DNA of 64,000 nt, from the NCBI GenBank assembly GCA_900323505.1, contig OOIN01000001.1, positions 2,294,001 to 2,358,000 on the forward strand. Direction: 5' to 3'. The stretch is from Ustilago trichophora. Lineage: Eukaryota; Basidiomycota; Ustilaginomycetes; Ustilaginales; Ustilaginaceae. Every line of letters begins with the position of its first letter. Position 1 is the stretch's first letter. Of the stretch, positions 19,972 through 29,364 are shown one piece after another. The position numbers and the translations under genes were made by a program. The notes under the pieces are model-generated. The model was not told the DNA's origin. It did not search any database and was given only the letters and a program-made list of their open reading frames with translations.

Positions 19972-20293
19972 TGACTGTCCCATCTCTCCTTGCCATCCAC
20001 TTCAGGCCCAGTCACAGCTCGATACTACACAACCAGATACCCACAGCACGATCATAGAGCTTTCGACGGCGGCGATACAGATATTGGCAATAGACAAGAT
20101 ACCCGACGAAGCGAGCGAATCCAATAATCTTGCCATCCTCCGATCTGCTACCGGTCTGTCCTACGATTCTCTGCGCCCCGCCACACAAACTCATCAGTTT
20201 CAGAGTTGGCCCCGTATGCTTTACGATTGATAGTGAAGTTGGCTCATCTTGGCTCAGAGCGCTCCGCCTCAAGACGGACTCGCGTTTCACAAT

Positions 20294-23200
20294 ATGCACA
20301 CCTCGCGTCCGTCGCTGGACGGAGATTCGAGCTCTGCCTCGTCAAGTCCTCTTTCAGCTACGCCATCTCCCCACAACATGCTTCCGCCCTCGCAGTCTAC
20401 CCTTCGCTTTCCGTCGCATGCTCCGCAAGCCGCAACATCTGCTGCCACACCACTAGATGCGCGTCGTCGATCTACACCCGTCTATGCCACTCCACCTTTG
20501 GCTTCAGCTCAATCGGATCGTCGCCGCGAAAGCCACCTAGGTGCTGACCGCCATCGCAAGCTGTCGAATCACTATGCACAACCATCTTCATCGCACATGT
20601 CCGGTCCAGGCACTGGCACTCCCAGGCAAGGTGTGTCGCCTTCCCATGCTCCTGCTGGTACATCCACACCACCCGTGCCCAAGCCCGAGCCAGCTCCATC
20701 CACAACTACGCTCGGCAACTATCAGCTAGGCGACTGCCTCGGTCGTGGTGCGTTCGGCTCGGTCTACCGAGGTCTCAATTGGATGAATGGAGAGACGGTC
20801 GCTGTCAAGCAGATTCAGCTCGGCAATATACCAAAGGCAGAGCTCGGCGAGATCATGTCCGAAATCGACCTCCTCAAGAATCTGCACCATCCCAACATTG
20901 TTAAGTACAAAGGCTCGGAAAAGACAAAAGACTATCTCTACATCATCCTCGAGTACTGCGAGAATGGCTCGCTTCACCATATTTGCAAGCGCTTCGGCAA
21001 GTTCCCAGAAGGCTTGGTCAGCGTCTATATCTCCCAGGTTCTGGATGGTCTCATCTATCTCCACGATCAGGGTGTCATTCATCGAGACATCAAGGGCGCC
21101 AATATTCTCACCACCAAGGACGGCTCCGTCAAGCTCGCCGACTTTGGTGTCGCTACAAAGACAGGTGCAATGACCGAAAACGCCGTCGTCGGCAGTCCTT
21201 ACTGGATGGCTCCCGAAGTCATTGACCAGAGCGGCGCCACTACTGCCAGTGACATTTGGAGTGTTGGATGCGTGGTCGTCGAACTGCTCGAAGGCAAGCC
21301 GCCTTACCATTTCCTCGCGCCCATGCCGGCCCTCTTCCGCATCGTGCAAGACGACTGCCCACCCTTGCCCGAAAGCGCATCGCCCGTCGTCAAAGACTTC
21401 CTCCTTCACTGCTTCCAGAAAGACGCCAACTTGCGAGTCTCGGCACGCAAGCTTTTGCGCCATCCATGGATGGTCAGCGCTCGCAAGCAGCTCGAACAAC
21501 TCAAGTCCGGCGGCTCACTTCGAGCAGGTGGAGGCGCTGCCCTCAACACTCCCCACGAGGAAGCTGTCAAGAGTGTTCAAGAATGGAATCAGGCCCTAAA
21601 AGAGCCTCCCAAACAGGCAGTCCAACGCCTCCAGGAGCCAGAGACGCTGCGAGCACCAATGCAGCCAAGTCTTCGCAGAGTCAATGCCATTGCTGCCGAA
21701 CTTGGCACTGCCAAACCTCTGGCTCGCAAAGGACGACTCCCCAGTCGCCCTACACTGCCCCTCGACTTTAGTCCTCCATCAGCACCTCGAAGAGAGGCTG
21801 TGACGGAAGCCACAACGCGGCCCTCGTCCAAGCTGCTAGGCTCTGCCCCTGAGAAGAGTGCGAGCTCGGAAGCAGCCACTGCGCACGCACCAAACAACAA
21901 GCAGCCTCCTTCTCCAGCCAACGGCTCTGGGTTCCGAACACCTCTTGCGGGTGCCGCCCCTGCCACGTCTCTCATGGATCACCGTGTCAAGCTTGCAGAT
22001 CTACAGCAGCCGGAGAGCGTCGATGACAACTGGGATGATGACTTTGAGGAGGACATTACAACCACAAAGATCGCGGCCCTTGAGAAAACTGGATCCTCCC
22101 AAGGCCGGGATGCGTCTGCTAAGCCTGCTTCAACATCAGCGCAAAATGCATCTGCCAGGCTGAAAAATGCCGCAGCTCCGCCGGTCGTCAAGTCCTCGCC
22201 CCCTCTCTCCCCCTCTCCGGACGCCCAGTCCTCGCCTTCCCTCGCCCCACCACGCTCAGCAGGCTCAGAAGCAGACTTCGATCAGCGCACCATTCGGCCA
22301 GTCGCCGGTCCTCTTCTGCGCAGTGTGGCTTCGTCTCCGCAGGTGCGTGTCTCCAAAGAGGCGTCCAGAGACACCTCTTCCGCTCTGTCCAGCTTCTCCA
22401 ATGATGATGGCGATGATTATTCGGATTTGGTCGGAGATGAGCAGGAGGACATCCTTAACCGACGCATTCGCGATCTTCAGATGAAGAACAGCGTTGGTAA
22501 GCGCCTCTTTCATCCCAATGACCTCGCACGACTTTCCAGTCCCGGTGCAGGTGCCAAGGCCTCGATTCCAACCACCTCTGAAGCCGGATTCGGCTCTCCA
22601 TCTCGACCCTCGGATCGCCGCAGACAGGCTTCGTCCGAAGCATTGCGCAGCTCGTTGGCTGCTTCAGCCACTCGTGCCCCCTCCAATCCAGCTAGCCCTC
22701 AGGCCACCTTGCGTCTCGAAAAGGATGAAAAGTGGAAGCAAATGCGCCGCACTCTGGGCAAGTATTCGGAGGATCACTCCGCAGAGGACTATTCCGACCT
22801 CTTCGGCAAAGCCGATGAAGGCAGCAACAGCAGAGACGATACAGCCTTCAGCAGTGGTAACACGTTGCAGCTGACCGCTCGACTGTCGAACCGGTCCTGG
22901 ATGCGAGACGATGATGGCGATGAAGATGATCCCTTCTCCGAAATTGACGAAGGTCTCAATGCCGAAGCTGATCTGGAGGCCAACGTGGCGCGTGACCAGC
23001 ACGCTCGCATGTGCGCTTTCGTCGCCGAGCTGGTCGAGTCACTAGACACGCGTGCTGGCGTCGAGGAATTGTTACAAGTGTGCGAGGATATCGATCAAGT
23101 GCTCACCGACATGCCCGAGATGAAGGCGCAGCTACTTGCTTCGCACGGTGCACTGGCTCTCATCCAGTTGCTAGAAGCAGCCGCCGACCGCGAGCTCGCC

Positions 23201-25462
23201 ACTCGACTGCTGGGTATCCTCAATCTGATCATCTTCGAGGATCCCGAAGCTCAGGAGAACTTGTGTCTCATCGGCGCCATCCCTGTCGTCATGACCTTTA
23301 CTACAAAGAAATGGCCTCACGACCTTCGACTCGAGGCCGCTCACTTTGTATTTGCCATGTGCTCCACCTCGCGACTCACTCTGCAGTTCGTGCTCAGTTG
23401 CCGTGGTCTACGCACGCTGGTCAACCTCATCGACGAAGACTATCTCGAGCAGAAGGATTTGGTGTGGATCGGCGTTGGCTGCGTCAGCAGTGTACTCGAG
23501 CTTCAAAGCCCTGCCTCGAGGAACGACTTCTGCCGGATGCTCGCTCAGGAAGGTCTGCTCGAACCGCTGTCTTCAGCACTGCAAAGTGTCATTGACGATG
23601 ATGAGGACGAGTATGCCTCGGAGGCTCGGGCCAACATTCTGCAGATCTTGCTCATCTACTCGCAGTCGGACAACTTCCTCAAAAAGCAGGTGGCAACCCG
23701 GAGTGTCTTGCGCCGCATCTTGCGGTCAGCATCCACGCTCGACCCCGAGTCGTTGACGCTGATGCTCAAGATTGTCAAGAATCTCTCCATGTCGCCAGCC
23801 ATTCTCGACGAGATGCAGAACGCCAACACGATCGAGATCCTCACCAACATTCTCGCAAAGCACCACAGTGGGCCGCACGGTACCGAAATGTCCAATCAGG
23901 TGCTCAACACAATGTACAACCTCTGTCGACTGTCCAAGTCACGTCAGGAAGAAGCGGCGCAAGCCGGAATCATCCCTCAGCTACTTCGCGTCGCCCGCAC
24001 CAACTCGCCGCTGCGACAATTCGCACTGCCCATCCTGTGCGACTTTGCGCACGCAGGCAAAGCGACACGCAAAATGTTCTGGCAGCATCAGGGTCTCCAC
24101 TTCTACCTCAAGCTGCTTGAAGATCCATACTGGCAGGTCTCTGCGCTGGAAAGCATCCTCGTGTGGCTGCAGGACGAAACTGCTCGTGTCGAAGAAGTGC
24201 TGCTGCAGTCCACATCCATCGAATCGCTGCTGTGTGTCTTCGCAACGAGCAAAGCCAATTCGTTCGAGAACCTCTTGGAACCGTTCGTCAAGATGTGTCG
24301 ACTTTCGAGCGGCATTGTCGCAGCCATGGCGCGCAACACGCTCTTCGTCAAACGTCTGCTCGAACGACTTTCCCATCCGAAGGCCGTGGTCAGGCTCAAT
24401 TTGCTCAGAATCACCAAGATGATTTGCGATCTGAAGGGAGATGCACGCTCTCCACTCGTGGAACAGCTCAATGTGTACGACGTGGTGGAGAAGCTCAGTA
24501 CCAAGGACAATGCGGTGCTGGTCAAAGAGCTTGCTCGCGACATTCTCAGCCAGCGTCAGACGGAACGAGATGCCGCCAGAACTGTCAGAAGGACCTTGTC
24601 CGACACACATGTTGGCGAAGGTGTTCGCACTATTGGCTCTGCAGGTTCCAGCAGTCCCGGCTCCATGCCGCCCCCGCTTCCCAACGCAGCTCTGGGACAG
24701 CTCGTAGGTATGCGCGCTTCCGCTCCATACCGCCGCAAAATCTCGAATGGAGCCAGTGGCGATGCGGGAGACGTGTCGTCTAGCAGCCTGGCCCATTCCA
24801 TCATTCACGAACGCTCCATCTCAACCTCTTTGCTGAGCTCTTCGCCGACCTCTGCTGGATCTTCGATGGCGGGTACCCCTTCAGCAGCACGCAGCGCCGC
24901 GATGCGCAACCTTGTGGGAAGGCTCGGCCAACCACGTCGTTCCATCACGCCTAATAGAGAACTGATGGGCAGCAGCCATGCGAGCTTCCCTTCCAGTCGC
25001 ACTTCGCCACTGATGCCGATGGAACCGCTTCCGCAGGGTGAGGCTGTTAGGCAGCGGCAGAACTCGCAGCCGCAGATGGGATCGGGAAGGAACGGTCTCG
25101 ATGGATCTCCTGACTCCATGTCGGCGAGCAGAGATGCGGTCGAGAAGAAGATGGCAGTCAACCTTTCAGCAGGCCACCTAGGGCTGTCAAGAGGGATGAG
25201 CCCGCGCAGTAGAAGCATCTCGAACGAGATTAAAAGGGCTGCAGCTTATGTCAATTTGGTCGACGCTGGGGAGCAGTCGCAAAAGGCGCCATCGATGCAC
25301 GCGTCAATGGATGTTGGCTCGAGGAGAAACAAGATGGATGATTCGGAGGACGAGAGCGGTGATGCAGCCACGATGCAGGCATCGGACAGGGATAGGACGA
25401 TGCGACCGCCCTCTAGAAGGCCCATTCCTTCGTTGCCTTCGAGCCACCGCTTCTCACCATAG
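20294..25462 (+). CDS. sepH: SepH/Cdc7/Cdc15-type septation-initiation protein kinase
   Basis: The protein has 1722 residues in one exon. A disordered Ser/Pro N-terminus precedes a complete Ser/Thr kinase domain at about 140-390. It has the glycine loop LGRGAFGSVYRG, the VAVKQI lysine, catalytic HRDIKGAN near 262, DFG near 282, and the GSPYWMAPE activation segment of STE-group kinases. A long disordered middle part follows. From about 905 to 1420 come helical armadillo-like repeats (LLEAAADRELATRLLGIL, LRTLVNLIDEDYLEQKD). This domain order is that of A. nidulans SepH and S. pombe Cdc7, which act below the Spg1 GTPase at the spindle pole body to trigger septation. In smuts it would link mitosis to septum formation; that role is inferred. 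The first ATG in frame is at 20294. Confidence 0.92.
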   Translation: MHTSRPSLDGDSSSASSSPLSATPSPHNMLPPSQSTLRFPSHAPQAATSAATPLDARRRSTPVYATPPLASAQSDRRRESHLGADRHRKLSNHYAQPSSSHMSGPGTGTPRQGVSPSHAPAGTSTPPVPKPEPAPSTTTLGNYQLGDCLGRGAFGSVYRGLNWMNGETVAVKQIQLGNIPKAELGEIMSEIDLLKNLHHPNIVKYKGSEKTKDYLYIILEYCENGSLHHICKRFGKFPEGLVSVYISQVLDGLIYLHDQGVIHRDIKGANILTTKDGSVKLADFGVATKTGAMTENAVVGSPYWMAPEVIDQSGATTASDIWSVGCVVVELLEGKPPYHFLAPMPALFRIVQDDCPPLPESASPVVKDFLLHCFQKDANLRVSARKLLRHPWMVSARKQLEQLKSGGSLRAGGGAALNTPHEEAVKSVQEWNQALKEPPKQAVQRLQEPETLRAPMQPSLRRVNAIAAELGTAKPLARKGRLPSRPTLPLDFSPPSAPRREAVTEATTRPSSKLLGSAPEKSASSEAATAHAPNNKQPPSPANGSGFRTPLAGAAPATSLMDHRVKLADLQQPESVDDNWDDDFEEDITTTKIAALEKTGSSQGRDASAKPASTSAQNASARLKNAAAPPVVKSSPPLSPSPDAQSSPSLAPPRSAGSEADFDQRTIRPVAGPLLRSVASSPQVRVSKEASRDTSSALSSFSNDDGDDYSDLVGDEQEDILNRRIRDLQMKNSVGKRLFHPNDLARLSSPGAGAKASIPTTSEAGFGSPSRPSDRRRQASSEALRSSLAASATRAPSNPASPQATLRLEKDEKWKQMRRTLGKYSEDHSAEDYSDLFGKADEGSNSRDDTAFSSGNTLQLTARLSNRSWMRDDDGDEDDPFSEIDEGLNAEADLEANVARDQHARMCAFVAELVESLDTRAGVEELLQVCEDIDQVLTDMPEMKAQLLASHGALALIQLLEAAADRELATRLLGILNLIIFEDPEAQENLCLIGAIPVVMTFTTKKWPHDLRLEAAHFVFAMCSTSRLTLQFVLSCRGLRTLVNLIDEDYLEQKDLVWIGVGCVSSVLELQSPASRNDFCRMLAQEGLLEPLSSALQSVIDDDEDEYASEARANILQILLIYSQSDNFLKKQVATRSVLRRILRSASTLDPESLTLMLKIVKNLSMSPAILDEMQNANTIEILTNILAKHHSGPHGTEMSNQVLNTMYNLCRLSKSRQEEAAQAGIIPQLLRVARTNSPLRQFALPILCDFAHAGKATRKMFWQHQGLHFYLKLLEDPYWQVSALESILVWLQDETARVEEVLLQSTSIESLLCVFATSKANSFENLLEPFVKMCRLSSGIVAAMARNTLFVKRLLERLSHPKAVVRLNLLRITKMICDLKGDARSPLVEQLNVYDVVEKLSTKDNAVLVKELARDILSQRQTERDAARTVRRTLSDTHVGEGVRTIGSAGSSSPGSMPPPLPNAALGQLVGMRASAPYRRKISNGASGDAGDVSSSSLAHSIIHERSISTSLLSSSPTSAGSSMAGTPSAARSAAMRNLVGRLGQPRRSITPNRELMGSSHASFPSSRTSPLMPMEPLPQGEAVRQRQNSQPQMGSGRNGLDGSPDSMSASRDAVEKKMAVNLSAGHLGLSRGMSPRSRSISNEIKRAAAYVNLVDAGEQSQKAPSMHASMDVGSRRNKMDDSEDESGDAATMQASDRDRTMRPPSRRPIPSLPSSHRFSP

Positions 25463-25600
25463 ACTGAGCAGACTCATCTCAATAGACTCGATCATACTGT
25501 GTACATCCTGTCTGTGCGAGCGTCGTGAGTCGAAGATATAATTACCGTTTGAGCCGAACCGGATCCGTCTTATTCTTGTGTAAGATGTATCTATTAGAGC

Positions 25601-26644
25601 TCAGTGGTGGTAAGCGGGAGCATTAGGCCTCACGATCTCCCAAGCGGCATCCACCTTTTCCGTCACATCCTTTGGCAAAGGTCCCTTTTCGAAATCCATC
25701 AAGTTTCCCTCGATGTGATTCTTCGAGCTAGCCCCGATGATCACTGCATCTCCCAACTCCCTCTTCAATTCCGAGTGATGCATCATCCACCTCAGTGCGA
25801 TTTCTGCCATTGACAATCCATGTTTCTCCGCGGCAGGTCGAAGTAGATCCAGCGCCTGGAAGTAGTGGTCGTTCCAGTACCTCTTCCTGTACATTTGACC
25901 CTGGACTCTGTCCGGGTCGAAACGGGAACCGCTCTCAGGGGCAGAAGTTTGGGATAGGGCACCTGTGAAGAGGCCTCCTCCGAGAGGGTTGTATGCGTAG
26001 TAGGAGATGTTGTGCTTTCGAAGGACGGGGAAGAGTTCAGCCTCGGCTGTTCGGGTGATGGCGTTGTAGAGGCCTTGGTAGACGGATGGTTTGATCCAAC
26101 CGTGACGATCGGCGATGGAGACAATGGACTCGACTTCGTCTGCGCGATAGTTGCTAATGCCGAAACGTCTAAACTTGCCAGCGGTGTGGGCTTCGTTTAC
26201 CGCTTCCAGCGTCTTCTCCAGATCAACCTGACGATCGGGAGAATGCAGGTAGAACAGATCGAAGCTCTCCGTACCCAAGGTTTTCAAACTGTCGTTGATG
26301 GCACGGTGGATGTCGGCAGGCTCGAAAGTGTACTTGTCCTTGGCGGGGAAGTTGGGATTGCGAGCGCTGGGGAAGGATTTGGTTGCAATTTGGAAGTGAT
26401 GCGAGCTGGAGGGAACGGTGTAGCCTAGTTGGCGAAGGTAATCCTCGGAACTACCCATGCCGTACATGCGGGCAGTGTCGAGCTCAGTATGTCCGTGCGA
26501 GGCAAAGATGTCGAGGATCGCACGGCAGTCGTCGAGGTCATGGACTCGGGATTGTTCAGCTCCAGGGGCACCGAATGTCATGCAGCCAAAGACGATTTTG
26601 ATGTTCGTCTTTGGCTGCGAAGTGGGAGCGGTGGCAGATGACAT
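25601..26644 (-). CDS. Aldo-keto reductase, AKR7 (aflatoxin-aldehyde reductase) type
   Basis: The protein has 347 residues in one exon. It is a TIM-barrel NADPH-dependent reductase of small aldehydes and ketones. The catalytic tetrad is in place: D56 and Y61 (LDTARMYG), K89 (IATKSF), H134 (FYLHSPD). The C-terminal NADPH-binding text VIIGASSKNHIEGN is also present. GCMTFGAP near the start and YNAITRTAE in the middle are typical of AKR7. The likely role is cytosolic detoxification of reactive aldehydes. The start at 26644 gives MSSATAPTSQP; an upstream in-frame ATG would add 33 hydrophobic residues unlike the family. A TATA element lies 66-72 bases upstream. Confidence 0.93.
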   Translation of the reverse strand: MSSATAPTSQPKTNIKIVFGCMTFGAPGAEQSRVHDLDDCRAILDIFASHGHTELDTARMYGMGSSEDYLRQLGYTVPSSSHHFQIATKSFPSARNPNFPAKDKYTFEPADIHRAINDSLKTLGTESFDLFYLHSPDRQVDLEKTLEAVNEAHTAGKFRRFGISNYRADEVESIVSIADRHGWIKPSVYQGLYNAITRTAEAELFPVLRKHNISYYAYNPLGGGLFTGALSQTSAPESGSRFDPDRVQGQMYRKRYWNDHYFQALDLLRPAAEKHGLSMAEIALRWMMHHSELKRELGDAVIIGASSKNHIEGNLMDFEKGPLPKDVTEKVDAAWEIVRPNAPAYHH

Positions 26645-26709
26645 TTTGAAATGAGTAATGAGAATGATGTGGATGAAAATGAAAGCGGGTTGGAAGGAGG
26701 GATTGGCGC

Positions 26710-26716
26710 TATATAT
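26710..26716 (-). promoter_or_regulatory. TATA box of the aldo-keto reductase gene
   Basis: The minus strand reads CATATATAGCG, with TATATA 66-72 bases before the start codon at 26644. This is the expected position for a short-leader gene. Confidence 0.5.
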
Positions 26717-26877
26717 GAGAGGGAAGACGTAGGCTGAGTGCAAGGAGGTGGTGGAGGTGAAGAATCAAGCCCGACCTGTCGAGATCGAGGAACAAATCAG
26801 CACAGTGGAGCTTCTCTTCCTTGGGCACTGTCGCAGGAGAGCTGGTTGCGGCCAGATGCCGGCGGTGACCTTGTCCA

Positions 26878-26893
26878 CGGACGAAGGCTGCCG
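26878..26893. promoter_or_regulatory. CGG-N10-CCG inverted triplets, possible Zn2Cys6 factor site
   Basis: CGG acgaaggctg CCG lies about 235 bases upstream of the reductase start and about 290 upstream of ELP4. Fungal binuclear-cluster regulators such as Put3 bind CGG triplets with this spacing. A single match of six fixed bases is weak evidence. Confidence 0.25.
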
Positions 26894-27182
26894 AGTCTGA
26901 CAACTGGATGATGGCCCGCACGTCCGGCAATGCATTGGCGCAGAGTGGAGGAAATCCTGGCTTTCCGTGATGAGTCCCGTACGGTCTAACATGCCTAATC
27001 TTCCAGCTTATGTGATGATGACTATCAACCGCTTCCTCCACCTCAGAATTTTGGCCAGAAGGGTGCAACACCAAAAGATGTGCCTTCCTCAACCCCTTCC
27101 AGAGACATTATCAGCTCCAACTTCGACATCTTTGCATCGACGTTGGGCATAGAGTCAAAACATAGAGGTGCTCAGCAGCTCA

Positions 27183-29072
27183 ATGTCGTCCTTCAAGCGC
27201 CGAGTAAATCCAGCTTCGGGCTCTTCGCCAGCGCCTCTACCTGCAGGCGTCAAGCCATCCTCCTTCTCCTCACCCGTCCCACTCATCTCTACTGGCGTAC
27301 CGGCCCTCGACGATCTACTGTCCGGTGGAGGTCTTTCTTCCGGCTCAGACCTTGTCGTACTTCCCACAGCAGGAACTGCTGCTCAGTCGGCTGCTCAAAT
27401 AGGTGCTTCGAGCTCAACACCTGCTGCGACGGCCGAGACGGATCACGCTGCAAGGGCGGCAGCGGAACCTTACGTAGAGTTGCTACTCGGATACTCGATT
27501 GCGCAGGGTATTGCATCAGGACATCATGGAGTGGTGATTGGAGAAGATGTTGGTGGGCTGGTGAGCGGATTGATGGCCAGAGCCGGAGATGTGGACGAGC
27601 AGCTAGTTGCACAGTTGGGGCCTCAGGCAAAGACGGCACATGCTCAAGAGGAGGAGGTTGCGGGCCCATCTGACCATCTCGACACAGTCAACGACGAAGA
27701 CGACGCTGATAGTGCAGAGACTAAGACTCCTGCTGAAGATGCCGAGTCAGCAGGTGGAAGCGATCCGCAGCGGCAACGGGAGATGAAGATCGCATGGCGC
27801 TACCACAGCATGAAGCAGTTCAACACCACCGTCAACGAGCCCAGCTCCAGCAGCTCGGCCTCTGAACCTACACCTTTCTGCCAGACTTTTGACCTCAGCA
27901 AGCGCATTGATACTCGCATCCTTCAACACACGGTGGATCAAGGCAAGCTCGAAACGGTAGACCTTTCAACCGCAGCGGCATCAGGCTCGCGGAGGACCAA
28001 CTCGTACGAAGTTGCATACAAGCATATTGAGGCTGCTGCTGAGCGGTGCAGACGGCAAGCCGTGGCTGGTGGCGGAGCAGCAGCGCCACCCGTACTTCGC
28101 ATCGCAATCCGCGCATTGGGTTCGCCCGCATGGACTGTCCCTCGAGGCCAGTCGAACCATGCTGAAGTGGTCCGCTTCTTGCATCGCCTCAAGCGGCTGC
28201 TGAGATCGATGTCCTTGGTCGACTCGGCAACATCACCTTCAGCCCCGAGAACTGCAGCGATCCCCTCGATAGCGGTCATCAGCATCTCATCGTTCCTTCT
28301 CTCCCCTCACGCTTCCAACGCCAGCACAGCTCCGGTCAATCTTGCGCATAGGTTGGTCCACAGCGTCGACTCAGCGGTATCCATGAGCGCATTTGCCTCC
28401 TCTCCAGCGCTGAGGAGTGCATTCACAGCATACACTGGAGCGTTCAAAGTGCTCAAAACACCAGCAATTGGTACGTTGACGAACCCCTCAATTCGATCTT
28501 CTGTACTCCGAGGCATGGGAACAGGCGCAGGAGCAGGAGCAGCAGGTGGCAAAGGTGGAGGAGGCGAAGGCGGCGCAGGAGGCGGAGAGAACAATTTGGC
28601 GTTCAAAGTCAGGAGGAAGAGGCTGGTCATCGAGACCTTGCACCTCGATGTGGAGGGTGGAGTCAGCGAGCGCCGCACCAAGCCGCCTAAGAACATGGGC
28701 GAGGAGGAGAAGAAAAAGACGACAGTACCAGCTACAGGTTCAGGTTCGAAGAGCGAGCCAGAACAACCCGCGCCTCCGAGCGCGCCAGCCAAGACTGGCG
28801 GATCTTCTTTCGTTCGCAGACAGCCAGCTGGATCAGAAGGTACAAGTGCAAAGCCACCAGCAAAGTTCGGCGGTCTGTCATCGCTGCGTCAGAGAGGATT
28901 GGCTGCGGCGGCGGCTGCTAGCGCCAGTAGTGCACCTGCGCAACGGGAGTTTTCTGTCGAGGTGGATACTGCTACGCACAAGCACTCACACTCGCACGCG
29001 CATGGTGGGCCAAGGCAGAGCGCTCCTGCGAACAGAGTTGCAAACACTCGTGCGGAGGATCTCGAGTTTTGA
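27183..29072 (+). CDS. ELP4: Elongator subunit Elp4 (PAXNEB family)
   Basis: The protein has 629 residues (yeast Elp4 456). Elp4 forms a RecA-like hexameric ring with Elp5 and Elp6 in the Elongator complex, which starts 5-carboxymethyl modification of wobble uridines in tRNA. The N-terminus MSSFKRRVNPAS and the degenerate RecA fold entry STGVPALDDLLSGGGLSSGSDL are characteristic. EMKIAWRYHSMKQF matches the conserved PAXNEB core, as does the C-terminal RAEDLEF. Inserted Ala/Gly/Glu-rich loops account for the extra length. The ATG at 27183 (caATGTCGTCC) is the first in frame. The Walker A lysine is absent, as in family members known to be catalytically unusual. Confidence 0.92.
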   Translation: MSSFKRRVNPASGSSPAPLPAGVKPSSFSSPVPLISTGVPALDDLLSGGGLSSGSDLVVLPTAGTAAQSAAQIGASSSTPAATAETDHAARAAAEPYVELLLGYSIAQGIASGHHGVVIGEDVGGLVSGLMARAGDVDEQLVAQLGPQAKTAHAQEEEVAGPSDHLDTVNDEDDADSAETKTPAEDAESAGGSDPQRQREMKIAWRYHSMKQFNTTVNEPSSSSSASEPTPFCQTFDLSKRIDTRILQHTVDQGKLETVDLSTAAASGSRRTNSYEVAYKHIEAAAERCRRQAVAGGGAAAPPVLRIAIRALGSPAWTVPRGQSNHAEVVRFLHRLKRLLRSMSLVDSATSPSAPRTAAIPSIAVISISSFLLSPHASNASTAPVNLAHRLVHSVDSAVSMSAFASSPALRSAFTAYTGAFKVLKTPAIGTLTNPSIRSSVLRGMGTGAGAGAAGGKGGGGEGGAGGGENNLAFKVRRKRLVIETLHLDVEGGVSERRTKPPKNMGEEEKKKTTVPATGSGSKSEPEQPAPPSAPAKTGGSSFVRRQPAGSEGTSAKPPAKFGGLSSLRQRGLAAAAAASASSAPAQREFSVEVDTATHKHSHSHAHGGPRQSAPANRVANTRAEDLEF

Positions 29073-29364
29073 CCCTGTTTCACTTGGGTCTTTTGTACTT
29101 ATATCGACGCACACGCACATGTACACTTTGCTATGTAGTTGTCATATCATTCCACATCCCCTTTCCCATTTGCGTTCTTCACACCACCATGACGTTCTTG
29201 ACGCTACCATCACATTCCTCACACAACCATCGCACTAACTTTTACGAAGCGCACATACACAGTGAGCCATACACAGTGAGCCAAGATAGGTTCCAAAAAC
29301 AAAGTTGCAATCAGCTACAAAAGAAAGTACAAGCTACACCAAGGTGAGAAGAGAAGCGGAAGAT

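Larger units (their letters stand above)
19052..20293. other. Divergent intergenic region, sugar transporter / SepH-like kinase
   Basis: A 1.2-kb region between oppositely oriented starts. It carries a 33-base direct repeat just upstream of the transporter (19088-19157) and a CCAACCA-type repeat (19923-19971). The frame of the kinase is open for 15 codons before its first ATG, but no convincing upstream exon was found. Confidence 0.5.
26645..27182. promoter_or_regulatory. Divergent promoter AKR7-type reductase / ELP4
   Basis: A 538-base gap between two divergent starts. Contains the AKR TATA element (26710-26716) and a CGG-N10-CCG site (26878-26893). A 127-codon minus-strand ORF (26709-27092) spans part of it without recognisable domains. 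Confidence 0.5.

Noticed and set aside
20130..20293. Upstream exon for the SepH-like kinase spliced at 20258
   Set aside because: The only in-phase option needs a 44-base intron and the upstream frame lacks an ATG.
26709..27092. 127-codon minus-strand ORF in the AKR/ELP4 promoter
   Set aside because: Overlaps the AKR TATA box and leader, no recognisable features.
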